From the NCBI GenBank assembly GCA_031177985.1, contig JAPSJW010000001.1, positions 496,001 through 560,000 of the forward strand: DNA of 64,000 nt, written 5' to 3'. The stretch comes from Microbacteriaceae bacterium. GTDB taxonomy: Bacteria; Actinomycetota; Actinomycetes; Actinomycetales; Microbacteriaceae. The notes beneath the pieces are model-generated. The model saw only the letters and a program-made list of their open reading frames with translations, was not told the origin of the DNA and made no database searches. The translations under genes were made by a program, and so were the position numbers. Position 1 is the stretch's first letter. Every line of letters begins with the position of its first letter. Shown in pieces: positions 7,981-16,506 of the stretch.

Positions 7981-9891
7981 ATGTCCGAGCCGTCTGCCCG
8001 CCATCGTCTGGGCGTGGCCGTGTCGGGTGTGCTGGTCGCGAGCATCGCGGTGCTGGCACCAGGCGCCGTTCCGGCGGCCGGTGCGCCCTCGCCCACCTCC
8101 GAGTCGACCGCGCCGGTGGTCTCCGACCACCCGCGCATGATGCTGCTGCTGGACAGCTCGGGCTCCATGGCGGAACCGGCGGGCGGCGGTGGGACGAAGA
8201 TCGAGGCTGCGAGGGATGCGCTCGGCCAGGTCATCGAGGCCTTGCCGGACGAGGCAGCCGTCGGGGTGCGCGTGTTCGGCGCCACGGTACCGTCCGTCGA
8301 TCAGCCCGGCGCGTGTCAGGACTCGCAGCGGGTGGTCGACCTCGGCACGAGCAATCGCAGCGAGCTGCAGGCGGCGATCCGGGCTTACGAGCCGTTCGGC
8401 GAGACGCCGATCGGGTTCGCGCTGCGAGAGGCGGGTGCCGACCTCGGCAACGAGGGTGCGCGCTCGATCGTGCTGGTCTCGGACGGCCTCGCCGACTGCG
8501 AGCCCGACCCGTGCCTCGTCGCCGCCGAGCTGCGGGCGCAGGGCGTCGACCTGCGGATCGATGTCGTCGGCCTAGGAGTCGACGACGACGCCCGCGCGCA
8601 GTTGCGTTGCATCGCTGCGCAGGGCGGCGGGACCTACTACGACGCGTCGTCGGCCGAGGAGATCGTCGACAGCCTCACCACCGCGACGGAGCGGGCGCTC
8701 CGGCCGTTCGAGATCGTAGGCACTCCGGTGAACGGCAGCAGCGACCCTGCGGACGCACCCGAGGTCGCGCTCGGTACCTATGTCGAAGAGCCGTTGAGAA
8801 GTGACGACACCGAGAACCGTTGGTACCGCTTCGAGCGGACCATCCCGGGTTCCACGGTCTTCGTGACCGCCTTCGAGCTGGTGCCGGGTTCCCAGAACAG
8901 CACGTATCTGACGGTGGAGAGCGAGAGCGGCACGTCCTGCGGGACTGGTCCAAGCCCGGTCGGCAGTCATGCGGTCTTCACCGGGTACACGCGAGTCATC
9001 CCGCCGGACGAAGGGGAAGGGTGCGACGGCGACCTGCTCATCGAGCTCCGCGTGAACACGGCGAGCGAGGAGAGCGACGCGATCGGCTTGTCGTTCGCCG
9101 AGGAGCCGCCTGCGTTGAATGCGGCTTCATTGCCCGAGCCACGCACCGGAACCACCGATCTGCAGCCGGTCACGGTCTCCGCCTCGGCGCAGGCCGTGGT
9201 GCCGGGCTCGACGTTCGATGACGCTGCCGAGCTGCAGCCGGGCCAGACGTACAACGCGACGATCGTGCCCGGCGAGGTGCACGCGTTCCGCGTCTCGGTC
9301 GGGTGGGGGCAGCGGCTCGTCGCGCGCGTTGACGACCCTGGACTCACCGAGGATCAGAATGACGCGTTGCCGACCTTCGCCGCGACCGATCTGCAGATCC
9401 TCACGCCGTTGCGCTCGAGCCTCTGGGACTACCCCGAGTATGAGGATGTCGATCTACCCAGTTCGGCGGCGCTGTCGGGCGCGCCGAGCACGAACTACGT
9501 CGCCACGGCGCCTGTGCAGTGGCGCAACCGTGAGGACGAGAACGGCTCGATGGCCTATCTGGCTGGGGACTACTACGTCGTCTACCAAGCCGACTTCGAC
9601 GGTACGGCGTCGGTCGAGCTGCCGTACACGATCACGGTCGAGGTGCAGGGCGATGTGTCGGGCGAGCCCGGATACGCGGACGGGCAGGAGCTGCTGTTCG
9701 AGCAGCCCACGGCCGAGCCAGAGGCGTCTGCCAGCCCCGAGCCGCCCGCAGCGGGCGAGGAACGTGGCGACGGCATCGGAAGCGGCCCAGCGCTGCTCGT
9801 CGCAGCGGCCATCCTGGCCACCGTCAGCGCCGGCGGGCTCGTTTGGTGGCTTCGTCGCAGGCGCAGCCGGCAGTCCGCGGACGCCGGCTAG
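7981..9891 (+). CDS. Secreted von Willebrand factor A (VWA) domain protein, membrane-anchored
   Basis: The 636-aa protein has a signal peptide (hydrophobic segment about residues 10-35, AAGAP cleavage region). A VWA domain follows, with the metal-ion-dependent adhesion motif DSSGS near residue 58, a downstream ETPIG threonine and VLVSDGLADCEPD. Residues about 245-600 are beta-rich and resemble sugar- or ligand-binding jelly-roll segments, though I cannot name them. The C terminus is a single membrane helix (ALLVAAAILATVSAGGLVWWL) followed by RRRRSRQ. It is probably an extracytoplasmic adhesion or assembly factor. Its ATG has AAGAGGA upstream. The next gene starts 29 bp downstream. Confidence 0.82.
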   Translation: MSEPSARHRLGVAVSGVLVASIAVLAPGAVPAAGAPSPTSESTAPVVSDHPRMMLLLDSSGSMAEPAGGGGTKIEAARDALGQVIEALPDEAAVGVRVFGATVPSVDQPGACQDSQRVVDLGTSNRSELQAAIRAYEPFGETPIGFALREAGADLGNEGARSIVLVSDGLADCEPDPCLVAAELRAQGVDLRIDVVGLGVDDDARAQLRCIAAQGGGTYYDASSAEEIVDSLTTATERALRPFEIVGTPVNGSSDPADAPEVALGTYVEEPLRSDDTENRWYRFERTIPGSTVFVTAFELVPGSQNSTYLTVESESGTSCGTGPSPVGSHAVFTGYTRVIPPDEGEGCDGDLLIELRVNTASEESDAIGLSFAEEPPALNAASLPEPRTGTTDLQPVTVSASAQAVVPGSTFDDAAELQPGQTYNATIVPGEVHAFRVSVGWGQRLVARVDDPGLTEDQNDALPTFAATDLQILTPLRSSLWDYPEYEDVDLPSSAALSGAPSTNYVATAPVQWRNREDENGSMAYLAGDYYVVYQADFDGTASVELPYTITVEVQGDVSGEPGYADGQELLFEQPTAEPEASASPEPPAAGEERGDGIGSGPALLVAAAILATVSAGGLVWWLRRRRSRQSADAG

Positions 9892-9920
9892 ATCCCGGGG
9901 CACCAAGCGAGAGGAACACA

Positions 9921-10292
9921 GTGGAAACCGCAGGACTGATCATCACCGCGCTCGCCGGTGCGGCCATCGCTGCGATCGGCGTCCTCTATCTCGTCCGTCC
10001 GCGTTCGATAGCAGCCGCCTTCGGCCTGCCCGCGCTGCCCCACGAGGAGGCGACGCCATGGCTGCGCCTGAAGGGCATTCGCGATCTGACCAGCGGCGTG
10101 GTGGCGGGCATCCTTCTGCTGACGGCACCGCCGAGCGTCGTCGGATGGGTCCTGCTCGCCTTCGCCCTCATCCCGATCGGCGACGCGTGGACGGTCTTGG
10201 CCGCTCGCGGGAACGCGAAGGCCGCATGGGGTATTCACGGAGCAACGGCGGCGGTCATGATCGTCGGCGCTGCGCTCCTCATCGCTGCATGA
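9921..10292 (+). CDS. DUF4267 membrane protein
   Basis: A 123-aa protein with four hydrophobic segments and the DUF4267-like pattern LYLVRPRSIAAAFGLP followed by RLKGIRDLTSGVVAG. Function unknown. The GTG start at 9921 has GAGAGGA 5 nt upstream. It follows the VWA gene on the same strand by 29 bp and may be cotranscribed. Confidence 0.75.
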   Translation: METAGLIITALAGAAIAAIGVLYLVRPRSIAAAFGLPALPHEEATPWLRLKGIRDLTSGVVAGILLLTAPPSVVGWVLLAFALIPIGDAWTVLAARGNAKAAWGIHGATAAVMIVGAALLIAA

Positions 10293-10399
10293 ACTCCCCG
10301 TGAGGCCAACATCGGCGGCGAGCAGCGCTGCTCCTTCGAGCGCCACCGTCGGATCCTCGCGCGGGCTGCTCTCCGCCTGAACCCTTCCCTCTCGCACTG

Positions 10400-10414
10400 G
10401 ATAGCGTTACTATC
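10400..10414. promoter_or_regulatory. Inverted repeat in the epimerase promoter region
   Basis: GATAG-N5-CTATC lies 24 bp before the epimerase start, within a segment (GCGTTACTATC) that also looks like a -10 region. This is a likely operator, but no regulator gene is adjacent. Confidence 0.4.
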
Positions 10415-10437
10415 GAGTTCGATCCGGAGGGAACCAG

Positions 10438-11352
10438 ATGCACATCGTGCTCGGCGGTACAGGGGTAGCGGGGCGGGAGACCGTCGCGGTGCTCGCGCGG
10501 TCGGGCCGGCAGGTCCGGTCCGTGAGTCGTTCGGCTTCGGCAGGTGCCGAGGGCGTGCAGGCGTTCGCTGCCGATCTCGCGGACCGCGCCGCGGCGTCGC
10601 GCGCGCTCGCCGGAGGCGAGGTCGCGTACTTCACGGTGGCCCTCCCGTACTCGGCCAAGACGTGGGAGCGCGGCTTCCCGCCGATCCTCTCCGCGGTCGT
10701 CGACGGCTGCCTCGAGCATAGGGTGCGACTGGTGTACCTCGACAACGTGTACGCCTACGGTTCCGTCGACGGTGTCATGACGGAGGAGACCCCGATCCGG
10801 CCGACGAGCCGCAAGGGCCGGCTGCGCGCGAAGCTGCTCGATCAGCTCGACGAGGCGCGCTCTCGCGGCCTCGACGTGACGATCGGGCGCAGCGCCGACT
10901 TCTACGGACCCGGGGCCGGAACGAGCGCGTTCAACACCTTCGTGCTCGACGCAGTGGCCGCGGGGAAGCCGCCGACCTGGTTCATCGACCCCGGCCAGCC
11001 GCACTCGTTGACCTACACGCCGGACGTCGGCAGGGCGCTCGCGGTGCTCGGCACCGACGACCGTGCTCGTGGCCGCACGTGGCACCTTCCGACCGGGCCT
11101 GCCCTCACCGGCGAGGAGCTCATGGCGCTCGCGGCGGGTGCAGGATCGCGCACGCGCACGATGTCGAAGGCGACGCTGCGAATGGGCGCCCTGTTCTCGA
11201 CGCCGGCGCGCGAGACGCTGGAGCTCGCGTACCAGTACGCAGCGCCCTACCGATTCGACTCGTCCCGATTCGAGGGCACCTTCGGCCTCAGTCCCACTTC
11301 CTACCCGGAAGGGATCGCGGCGAGCCTCGATCGGGCGGCGGCGCCCGCCTAG
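10438..11352 (+). CDS. NAD-dependent epimerase/dehydratase family protein
   Basis: A 304-aa extended-SDR-like protein. The N terminus (MHIVLGGTGVAGRETV) is a GxxGxxG dinucleotide site. Instead of the classic YxxxK it has a looser region around LVYLDNVYAYG, and SADFYGPGAG follows, a known feature of NAD-dependent epimerases. Substrate is unknown; nucleotide sugar or quinone-type substrates are both possible. The ribosome site GGAGGGAAC is strong. It ends in a 4-bp stop-to-stop overlap (CTAG) with the convergent cupin gene. Confidence 0.82.
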   Translation: MHIVLGGTGVAGRETVAVLARSGRQVRSVSRSASAGAEGVQAFAADLADRAAASRALAGGEVAYFTVALPYSAKTWERGFPPILSAVVDGCLEHRVRLVYLDNVYAYGSVDGVMTEETPIRPTSRKGRLRAKLLDQLDEARSRGLDVTIGRSADFYGPGAGTSAFNTFVLDAVAAGKPPTWFIDPGQPHSLTYTPDVGRALAVLGTDDRARGRTWHLPTGPALTGEELMALAAGAGSRTRTMSKATLRMGALFSTPARETLELAYQYAAPYRFDSSRFEGTFGLSPTSYPEGIAASLDRAAAPA

Positions 11353-11687
11353 TCGCGGTTCTCCTGGATCATCGTGTCGGAGGCGTGGATGCACACGATC
11401 CGCAGGATGCCGTCGCCGGTGTTCTTGAAGCCGTGCCACACTCCCGGCTGCACGACCGCCGTGTCGCCGGCGTGAGCGACAACCTCCTCCTCGCCCATCG
11501 TGATCGTCGCCTCGCCCTCGAGCACCGTCCAGGTCTCCGTGTATGGATGCCGGTGCGGATCCGGCCCTTGACCGGGGTCGTTAGTCACGAGAAAGAACGA
11601 GACGCCTGAGCCGTGCTGCCTGCCCTCGAAGCGGAGGGTGCGCGAGCCGGCGATGCGGAGAGCGTCGGCGGGGATCACTGAGGTCAT
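11349..11687 (-). CDS. Small cupin domain protein
   Basis: The 112-aa protein is one cupin beta-barrel. Motif 1 reads DPHRHPYTETWTVLEGEATI with the two metal-binding His and a Glu; motif 2 reads VQPGVWHGFKNTG with the third His. Such proteins bind a metal and act as sugar isomerase-like enzymes, dioxygenases or sensors; the specific role cannot be told. It ends head-on with the epimerase gene (shared CTAG). Confidence 0.82.
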   Translation of the reverse strand: MTSVIPADALRIAGSRTLRFEGRQHGSGVSFFLVTNDPGQGPDPHRHPYTETWTVLEGEATITMGEEEVVAHAGDTAVVQPGVWHGFKNTGDGILRIVCIHASDTMIQENRD

Positions 11688-11761
11688 GGGTCACCAGCGT
11701 GCCCGACACCTGGGGTGATGAGAAGGGGAAGATTTGTTGGGGCATCCCGCATAATGGCCGA

Positions 11762-13018
11762 ATGGACTTCGCACACCGTCGTGGAACGACCTCGCTGACC
11801 CTTCTCGGCCCGGACGGGCGCCCCCTGCCCGATGCCGAGATCGTGGTCGAACAGACCCGGCACTCCTTCGCCTTCGGCAACATCGGCTTCGACTTCGTGC
11901 CGCTCGCCAACGGGGAGACCCGGCGCGACGAGCCGAATGTCTTCGGCGGAGCGTCGCTGGAACGTCTCGAGCAGCTCGCCGACCAGTGGCTCGAGCTCTT
12001 CAACACCGCGACCCTTCCCTTCTACTGGCGGGGGTTCGAGCCGGAGGAGGGGAAGCCCGACACCGAGCGGCTGCGAAGGACTGCCGAATGGTTCCGCGAG
12101 CGCGGCGTGACCGTAAAGGGGCACCCGCTCGCCTGGCACACCCTTGCCCCCGAGTGGCTGCTCGACCGCCCGCTCGAGGAGGTGGAGCGGCTGCAGCGCG
12201 AGCGCATCCGTCGTGACGTCGGCGACTTCGCCGGGCTCATCGACACCTGGGACGCCATCAACGAGGTCGTCATCATGCCGGTGTTCGAGGCGGAGCGGAA
12301 CGCGATCACCGACCTCGCCCGCAGCATCGGGCGCATCCCGATGATCGGGCTGGCATTCGAGGAGGCCCGCGCGACCAACCCGCAGGCGACGCTGCTGCTC
12401 AACGACTTCGACCTTTCGAGCGCCTACGAGTGCCTCATCGAGGGTGTGCTGGAGGCGGGCATCCGCATCGACGCGATCGGACTGCAGACGCACATGCACC
12501 AGGGCTACTGGGGCGAGGAGAAGATGCTCGCGAGAGTCGAACGGTTCGCGCGCTACGGCCTGCCGCTGCACCTGACCGAGTCGACCATCCTCTCGGGGCA
12601 CCTCATGCCGCCCGAGATCGACGACCTCAACGACTACCAGATCGCCGAGTGGCCCTCGACGCCCGAGGGCGAGGAGCGCCAGGCGGACGAGATCGTGCGC
12701 CACTACCGGTCGCTCGTCTCGCATCCGTCGGTCGAGGCGATCACCTACTGGGGCATCACCGACGACGGATCGTGGCTGGGCGCCCCCGTCGGCTTCGTGC
12801 GCGCCGACGGCACGCCGAAGCCCTCGTTCGACGCCCTGCGCTCGGTCGTCAAGGGCGAGTGGTGGCTCGCTCCGACGACCATGCGAACGGATGCCGCGGG
12901 CCGCGTCGAGGTCGAGGGCTTCGGCGGCGACTACCGCGTCTCGATCGCGGGGGAGTCGGCGTCGTTCGAGGTCGTCGCGGGCGCCCGCTCGGACGAGACG
13001 GTCGCCCTCGCCCGCTGA
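11762..13018 (+). CDS. GH10 family endo-xylanase, no signal peptide
   Basis: A 418-aa glycoside hydrolase family 10 protein that would cleave beta-1,4-xylan chains or short xylo-oligosaccharides. The acid/base is Glu168 in WDAINE and the nucleophile is Glu273 in LHLTEST. Other GH10 marks are GHPLAWH (residues 120-126) and the QTHMHQG segment. There is no signal peptide, so it is probably cytoplasmic and acts on imported oligomers. The ATG follows CATAAT by 6 nt with no ribosome site, so the mRNA is probably leaderless. It works with the CE7 esterase and sugar transporter at 20324-25326 in theme, though in a separate transcription unit. Confidence 0.88.
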   Translation: MDFAHRRGTTSLTLLGPDGRPLPDAEIVVEQTRHSFAFGNIGFDFVPLANGETRRDEPNVFGGASLERLEQLADQWLELFNTATLPFYWRGFEPEEGKPDTERLRRTAEWFRERGVTVKGHPLAWHTLAPEWLLDRPLEEVERLQRERIRRDVGDFAGLIDTWDAINEVVIMPVFEAERNAITDLARSIGRIPMIGLAFEEARATNPQATLLLNDFDLSSAYECLIEGVLEAGIRIDAIGLQTHMHQGYWGEEKMLARVERFARYGLPLHLTESTILSGHLMPPEIDDLNDYQIAEWPSTPEGEERQADEIVRHYRSLVSHPSVEAITYWGITDDGSWLGAPVGFVRADGTPKPSFDALRSVVKGEWWLAPTTMRTDAAGRVEVEGFGGDYRVSIAGESASFEVVAGARSDETVALAR

Positions 13019-13026
13019 CCACCTCA

Positions 13027-13085
13027 TCGAGTTGCAGGAAACGACGGTCCGAAGGGCGTTGGAGGGCCCGTTTGCTGCAACTCGA
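13027..13085. repeat. Long inverted repeat between convergent genes (possible terminator)
   Basis: Arms TCGAGTTGCAGGAAACG (13027-13043) and its complement at 13069-13085 match at 16 of 17 positions, with a 25-nt loop. It sits between the stops of GH10 (13018) and the EamA transporter (13097). It may end both transcripts, but the arm is longer and the loop larger than a typical terminator. Confidence 0.65.
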
Positions 13086-13096
13086 GGGGCAGGCGG

Positions 13097-13957
13097 CTAC
13101 CCGAGCGCGAGCAGCGCGACCGCCACGAGCGCGAGTCCGAGCCCGGCCCACTGCACGGGCGACAGCCGCTCCTTGAGCACCGTCGCCGCGAGGATCACCG
13201 TGCCGACCGGATAGAGCGCGACGACCACCGAGGTGACCCCGAGCTCGCCGGTTCGGAGCGCCGCCAGCATGAGCGAGTTCGCCACCAGGTCGAAGAGTCC
13301 GCAGAGCGGCGCGAGCAGCAGGCCGCCGCGCCAGCCCTCCCTCAGCGCGACGCCGCGCCGCAGCCCCACGAAGGCGAGCACCACCACGACCACGGTCAGC
13401 AGCAGTCCGCTCGTGGCGCGGTTGAAGAGCAGCGGCACGAGCCCCGAGTCGTCGGGCGCCCGGTCGAGCAGGATGAGCACGACGCCGATCGCGAGCCCCG
13501 AGCCGGTCGCCAGGAGAAGCCCTCTGAGCTTCGGCTGCACCGCCTTCTCCCCTCGCACGAGCCCGACGAGCACGGTCGCTATGAGCGCGAGCAGGATGCC
13601 GACGATCGCGAGCGGCGACAGCTCCTCGCCCATCGCCACCCCCGCTGCGACCGGCACGATGGCCGAGAGCACTGCGGTCAGCGGCGAAAGGATGCTCATG
13701 GGGCCGACCGCGAGCGCGGCGTAGAGCAGCGCGATCGCGATCGAGTTCGCGGCGCCGCTCGCGGCGCCCCAGAGCACGGCCTCCGGCGACCACTCCGCCT
13801 CGATGACGATCGACAGCGGCACGAGGATGATGGCCCCCGTCACCGCGGAGACGGCGACGACGCGCACCGCGGCGATGCGGCGCGAGGCGATCCCGCCGAG
13901 GAAATCGCCCGCACCGTAGACGAGCGCCCCGACGAGGGCGATGAGCACGGGCACCAT
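13097..13957 (-). CDS. EamA/DMT family transporter
   Basis: A 286-aa inner-membrane protein with about ten hydrophobic helices in two repeated EamA halves, the usual drug/metabolite transporter plan. It likely exports or exchanges a small metabolite; the substrate cannot be read. TAGCCT lies 7 nt before the ATG with no ribosome site, so it is probably leaderless. It is divergent from the lipoprotein at 13999, with only 41 bp between the starts. Confidence 0.85.
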   Translation of the reverse strand: MVPVLIALVGALVYGAGDFLGGIASRRIAAVRVVAVSAVTGAIILVPLSIVIEAEWSPEAVLWGAASGAANSIAIALLYAALAVGPMSILSPLTAVLSAIVPVAAGVAMGEELSPLAIVGILLALIATVLVGLVRGEKAVQPKLRGLLLATGSGLAIGVVLILLDRAPDDSGLVPLLFNRATSGLLLTVVVVVLAFVGLRRGVALREGWRGGLLLAPLCGLFDLVANSLMLAALRTGELGVTSVVVALYPVGTVILAATVLKERLSPVQWAGLGLALVAVALLALG

Positions 13958-13998
13958 GTCGTCGAGGCTATCCGCGATACTTCTCGCAGGGAGGCGGC

Positions 13999-14799
13999 AT
14001 GAGACGCGCGGCGTTGCTCGTGAGCGCTCTGCTGCTGAGCGGATGCGCGGCGCAGCCCCCTGCTTCGCTTCCGGAGGGCGTCACGGTGTCCGTGCTGCAG
14101 AACCGCAGCGACCCAGCGCGTGAGCGGATGCAGATCCGCGTCGAGAACGGCACGGATGACGTGCTCACGATCACGGCGGCGTCGCTGTCGGATGAGCGGC
14201 TGGACAGCGGGGCGACCTGGGCGGGCGCGAGCCGGATCCCGCCCGGCGTCACCCGCGACCTTCCCGTCGACCTGCCGGACGCTACCTGCACGGAGAACTC
14301 GGGCAGCGCATCCGTGGAGCTCGCCTTCACCGTGGGCGGGGAGGAGGGCGCCGCGACCGTGGAGCCGGAGGATCCCTTCGGCCTCTTGAGCGGGCTGCGG
14401 GAGCAGGCGTGCGGGGTCGAGCGCCTCGGAGAGGCCGCGGCCGTGGAGTGGAGCGGCCTCGAGCGCGACGGCGATGTCGCGAAGCTGATCCTTCAAGTCG
14501 ACGCCCGCGAGGACGTCGTGCTGCAGAGTGTCGCCCGCACGATCCTGCTGCAGCCGACGGACGGCAGCGAGGGGTGGACCCTCGACCGGGCGTTCGCGGC
14601 GGGCGAGAGCGCGGCCGTCGTGCTCGACGCGGAACCAGGCCGCTGCGACCCGCACGCGGTCGCGGAGGACAAGGTGGGCACCCGCTTCCGGGTCACCGTC
14701 GAACTCGACGGCGAGCCGCTCACGGTGATGGTGCCGGCGCCCGAAGAGGTCCGAGGCGCGATCTACGACTACCTCGGCGAGGTGTGCGGAACCGGCTGA
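13999..14799 (+). CDS. Secreted lipoprotein, function unknown
   Basis: The 266-aa protein has a lipoprotein signal peptide (MRRAALLVSALLLSGCAAQ, lipobox LLSGC, Cys15). The rest is a beta-rich soluble domain with two paired cysteine positions (TCTENSGS and EQACGVE). I recognise no enzyme motif. Ribosome site GGGAGG is present. It is tandem with the YCII/ECF42 pair but has its own gap of 76 bp containing a likely ECF promoter. Confidence 0.65.
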   Translation: MRRAALLVSALLLSGCAAQPPASLPEGVTVSVLQNRSDPARERMQIRVENGTDDVLTITAASLSDERLDSGATWAGASRIPPGVTRDLPVDLPDATCTENSGSASVELAFTVGGEEGAATVEPEDPFGLLSGLREQACGVERLGEAAAVEWSGLERDGDVAKLILQVDAREDVVLQSVARTILLQPTDGSEGWTLDRAFAAGESAAVVLDAEPGRCDPHAVAEDKVGTRFRVTVELDGEPLTVMVPAPEEVRGAIYDYLGEVCGTG

Positions 14800-14810
14800 T
14801 ACGGGCGACC

Positions 14811-14837
14811 TGTCGATCCGGAGCCCGCTCAATCGTC
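14811..14837 (+). promoter_or_regulatory. Likely ECF42-type promoter
   Basis: TGTCGA at 14811-14816, a 17-nt spacer, then CGTC at 14834-14837. This fits the promoter I recall reported for ECF42 sigma factors (a TGTCGA -35 and a short CG-type -10), and it sits just before the YCII/ECF42 genes. This suggests that the sigma factor drives its own operon. Confidence 0.6.
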
Positions 14838-14875
14838 ATCACCTCGAACCGGTCCCACGAACAAGGAGAGCGACC

Positions 14876-15253
14876 ATGCGCTACACACTGCTGCTGCACT
14901 ACCCCGAAGGCGACGCGTCGACGCTCGGCGAGGAGGCGCTCCGGGAGGGCATGCGCGCCTTCAACGCCTACGCGCAGACGCTCCACGCGGCGGGCGTGCT
15001 GCTGTCGGGCGAGGTGCTCCAGCCCTCGACGAGCTCGACGACGGTGCGCCGCGTCGACGGCGAGTTCCGCATCCAGGACGGGCCCTTCGCCGACACGAAG
15101 GAGCAGCTCGGCGGCACCTTCGTGATCGACGTCCCCGACCTCGATGCCGCGCTCGACTGGGCTAAGCAGGCGCCATCCGTCGACTGGGGCGTCGTCGAGG
15201 TGCGCCCCGGCGCGACCTTCGTGCGCGACGGCGCCTGGCAGCCGAACGCGTGA
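14876..15253 (+). CDS. YCII/DGPF-domain partner protein of the ECF42 sigma factor
   Basis: The 125-aa protein is a single YCII-related domain and carries the DGPFADTKEQLGG motif at about residues 64-76, the DGPF mark of proteins found beside ECF42 sigma factors. The ECF42 family is not known to use a classical anti-sigma, and the YCII protein's role is uncertain. The stop overlaps the sigma start (GTGA). Confidence 0.9.
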   Translation: MRYTLLLHYPEGDASTLGEEALREGMRAFNAYAQTLHAAGVLLSGEVLQPSTSSTTVRRVDGEFRIQDGPFADTKEQLGGTFVIDVPDLDAALDWAKQAPSVDWGVVEVRPGATFVRDGAWQPNA

Positions 15254-16443
15254 CCAAGGCGGATGCGCGGGCGGCCGTCGAGCGCGCCGCCCGCGCCTCC
15301 TACGGTCGGCTCGTCGCCCTGCTCGCCGCGTCGACCGGCGACCTGCAACTCGCGGAGGACGCCCTGTCGTCGGCGTTCGAGCAGGCGCTCTCGCTCTGGC
15401 CGGATCAAGGGGTGCCCGAGAATCCCGAAGGGTGGCTGATCGCCGTGGCTCGCAACCGCCAGCGCGACGCGTGGAAGTCCGCCGCGGCGCGGAACGCCCC
15501 GCTCGACGGGGTCGACCCGTCGGTCCACGTCGAGCTGGACCTGGACGCGATTCCCGACAAGCGGCTGGAGCTGCTCTTCGTCTGCGCGCACCCCGCCATC
15601 GACCCCGGCGTGCGCACGCCGCTCATGCTGCAGACCGTGCTCGGCGTCGAGGCGGCGCGGATCGCGGAGGCGTTCGCGGTGCCCGCGTCGACGCTGGCCC
15701 AGCGGCTCGTGAGGGCGAAGCGGCGGATCAAGGACACCCGCATCCGCTTCGCCGTGCCGACCCGCGCCGATCTACCGGACCGCCTGCCCGCGGTGCTCGA
15801 GGCGGTGTACGGCTGCTACGCGATCGGCTGGAACGACCCGTCGGCGTCGTCGGAGCCGTCGAACCTCGCGGGCGAAGCGCAGTACCTCGCCGTGACGCTC
15901 GCGGCCCTGCTCGAGGATGAGCCGGAGGCGTGGGCGCTCGCGGCGCTCGTGACGCTCTCGCTGGCGCGGGCCTCCGCACGCTCCGGGGAGTACGTGCCGC
16001 TCGAGGAGCAGGACCCGTCCCGCTGGGACGCGGCGCTCATCGCCGAGGGGGAGTCGTACCTTCGACGGGCGTCGGCGCCGACGCCGGGGCGGTTCCAGCT
16101 CGAGGCGGCCATCCAGGCGGTGCACTGCGACCGCGCGCGCACCGGCGTCACCGACTGGCAGGCGCTGAGGACGCTCTACGAGGCGCTCGTGCGGGTGGCG
16201 CCCACCCTCGGGGCGCGGGTGGCGCTCGCCGCGGCGATCGGCCGGGTGGACGGTGCGGATGCGGGACTCGCGGCGCTCGAACGCATCGAGGGGGAGCGAT
16301 TCCAGCCGGCGATCGCTACCCGGGCGGCCCTGCTCGCCGCGGCCGGGCGCAGCGATGAAGCGCGGGTGGAATACCGCAGGGCGGCGGAGCTGGCCACCGA
16401 TCCGCGCATCCGTCGTCACCTTCTCGCTCGGGCGCAGCAGTAG
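15250..16443 (+). CDS. ECF42-type RNA polymerase sigma factor with C-terminal extension
   Basis: The 397-aa protein has a sigma-2 region near the N terminus (LAEDALSSAFEQAL), a sigma-4 region near residues 115-160 (DPGVRTPLMLQTVLG, then VPASTLAQRLVRAKRRIKD) and a long C-terminal extension, DUF6596 and TPR-like, with repeated alanine-rich helices. The extension is characteristic of ECF42 and replaces a separate anti-sigma. The GTG start overlaps the YCII stop by 4 bp. A perfect hairpin follows at 16441-16466. Confidence 0.9.
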   Translation: MTKADARAAVERAARASYGRLVALLAASTGDLQLAEDALSSAFEQALSLWPDQGVPENPEGWLIAVARNRQRDAWKSAAARNAPLDGVDPSVHVELDLDAIPDKRLELLFVCAHPAIDPGVRTPLMLQTVLGVEAARIAEAFAVPASTLAQRLVRAKRRIKDTRIRFAVPTRADLPDRLPAVLEAVYGCYAIGWNDPSASSEPSNLAGEAQYLAVTLAALLEDEPEAWALAALVTLSLARASARSGEYVPLEEQDPSRWDAALIAEGESYLRRASAPTPGRFQLEAAIQAVHCDRARTGVTDWQALRTLYEALVRVAPTLGARVALAAAIGRVDGADAGLAALERIEGERFQPAIATRAALLAAAGRSDEARVEYRRAAELATDPRIRRHLLARAQQ

Positions 16444-16466
16444 ACCCCCGCGAACGCGCGGGTCTA
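16441..16466 (+). terminator. Hairpin terminator of the ECF42 operon
   Basis: TAGACCC-c-CGCG, then AA, then CGCG-c-GGGTCTA forms a stem of 11 pairs with one C-C mismatch and a 2-nt loop. It overlaps the ECF42 stop codon and precedes GH43 by 40 bp. Confidence 0.75.
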
Positions 16467-16506
16467 CCCTCGAAAGGGTCACACCACACCGACGTGGAGG
16501 TACCTG

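Noticed and set aside
10320-10333. GAGCAGCGCTGCTC, a 14-bp palindrome before the epimerase
   Set aside because: It is GC-rich, without loop or known role; could arise by chance in 70% GC DNA.
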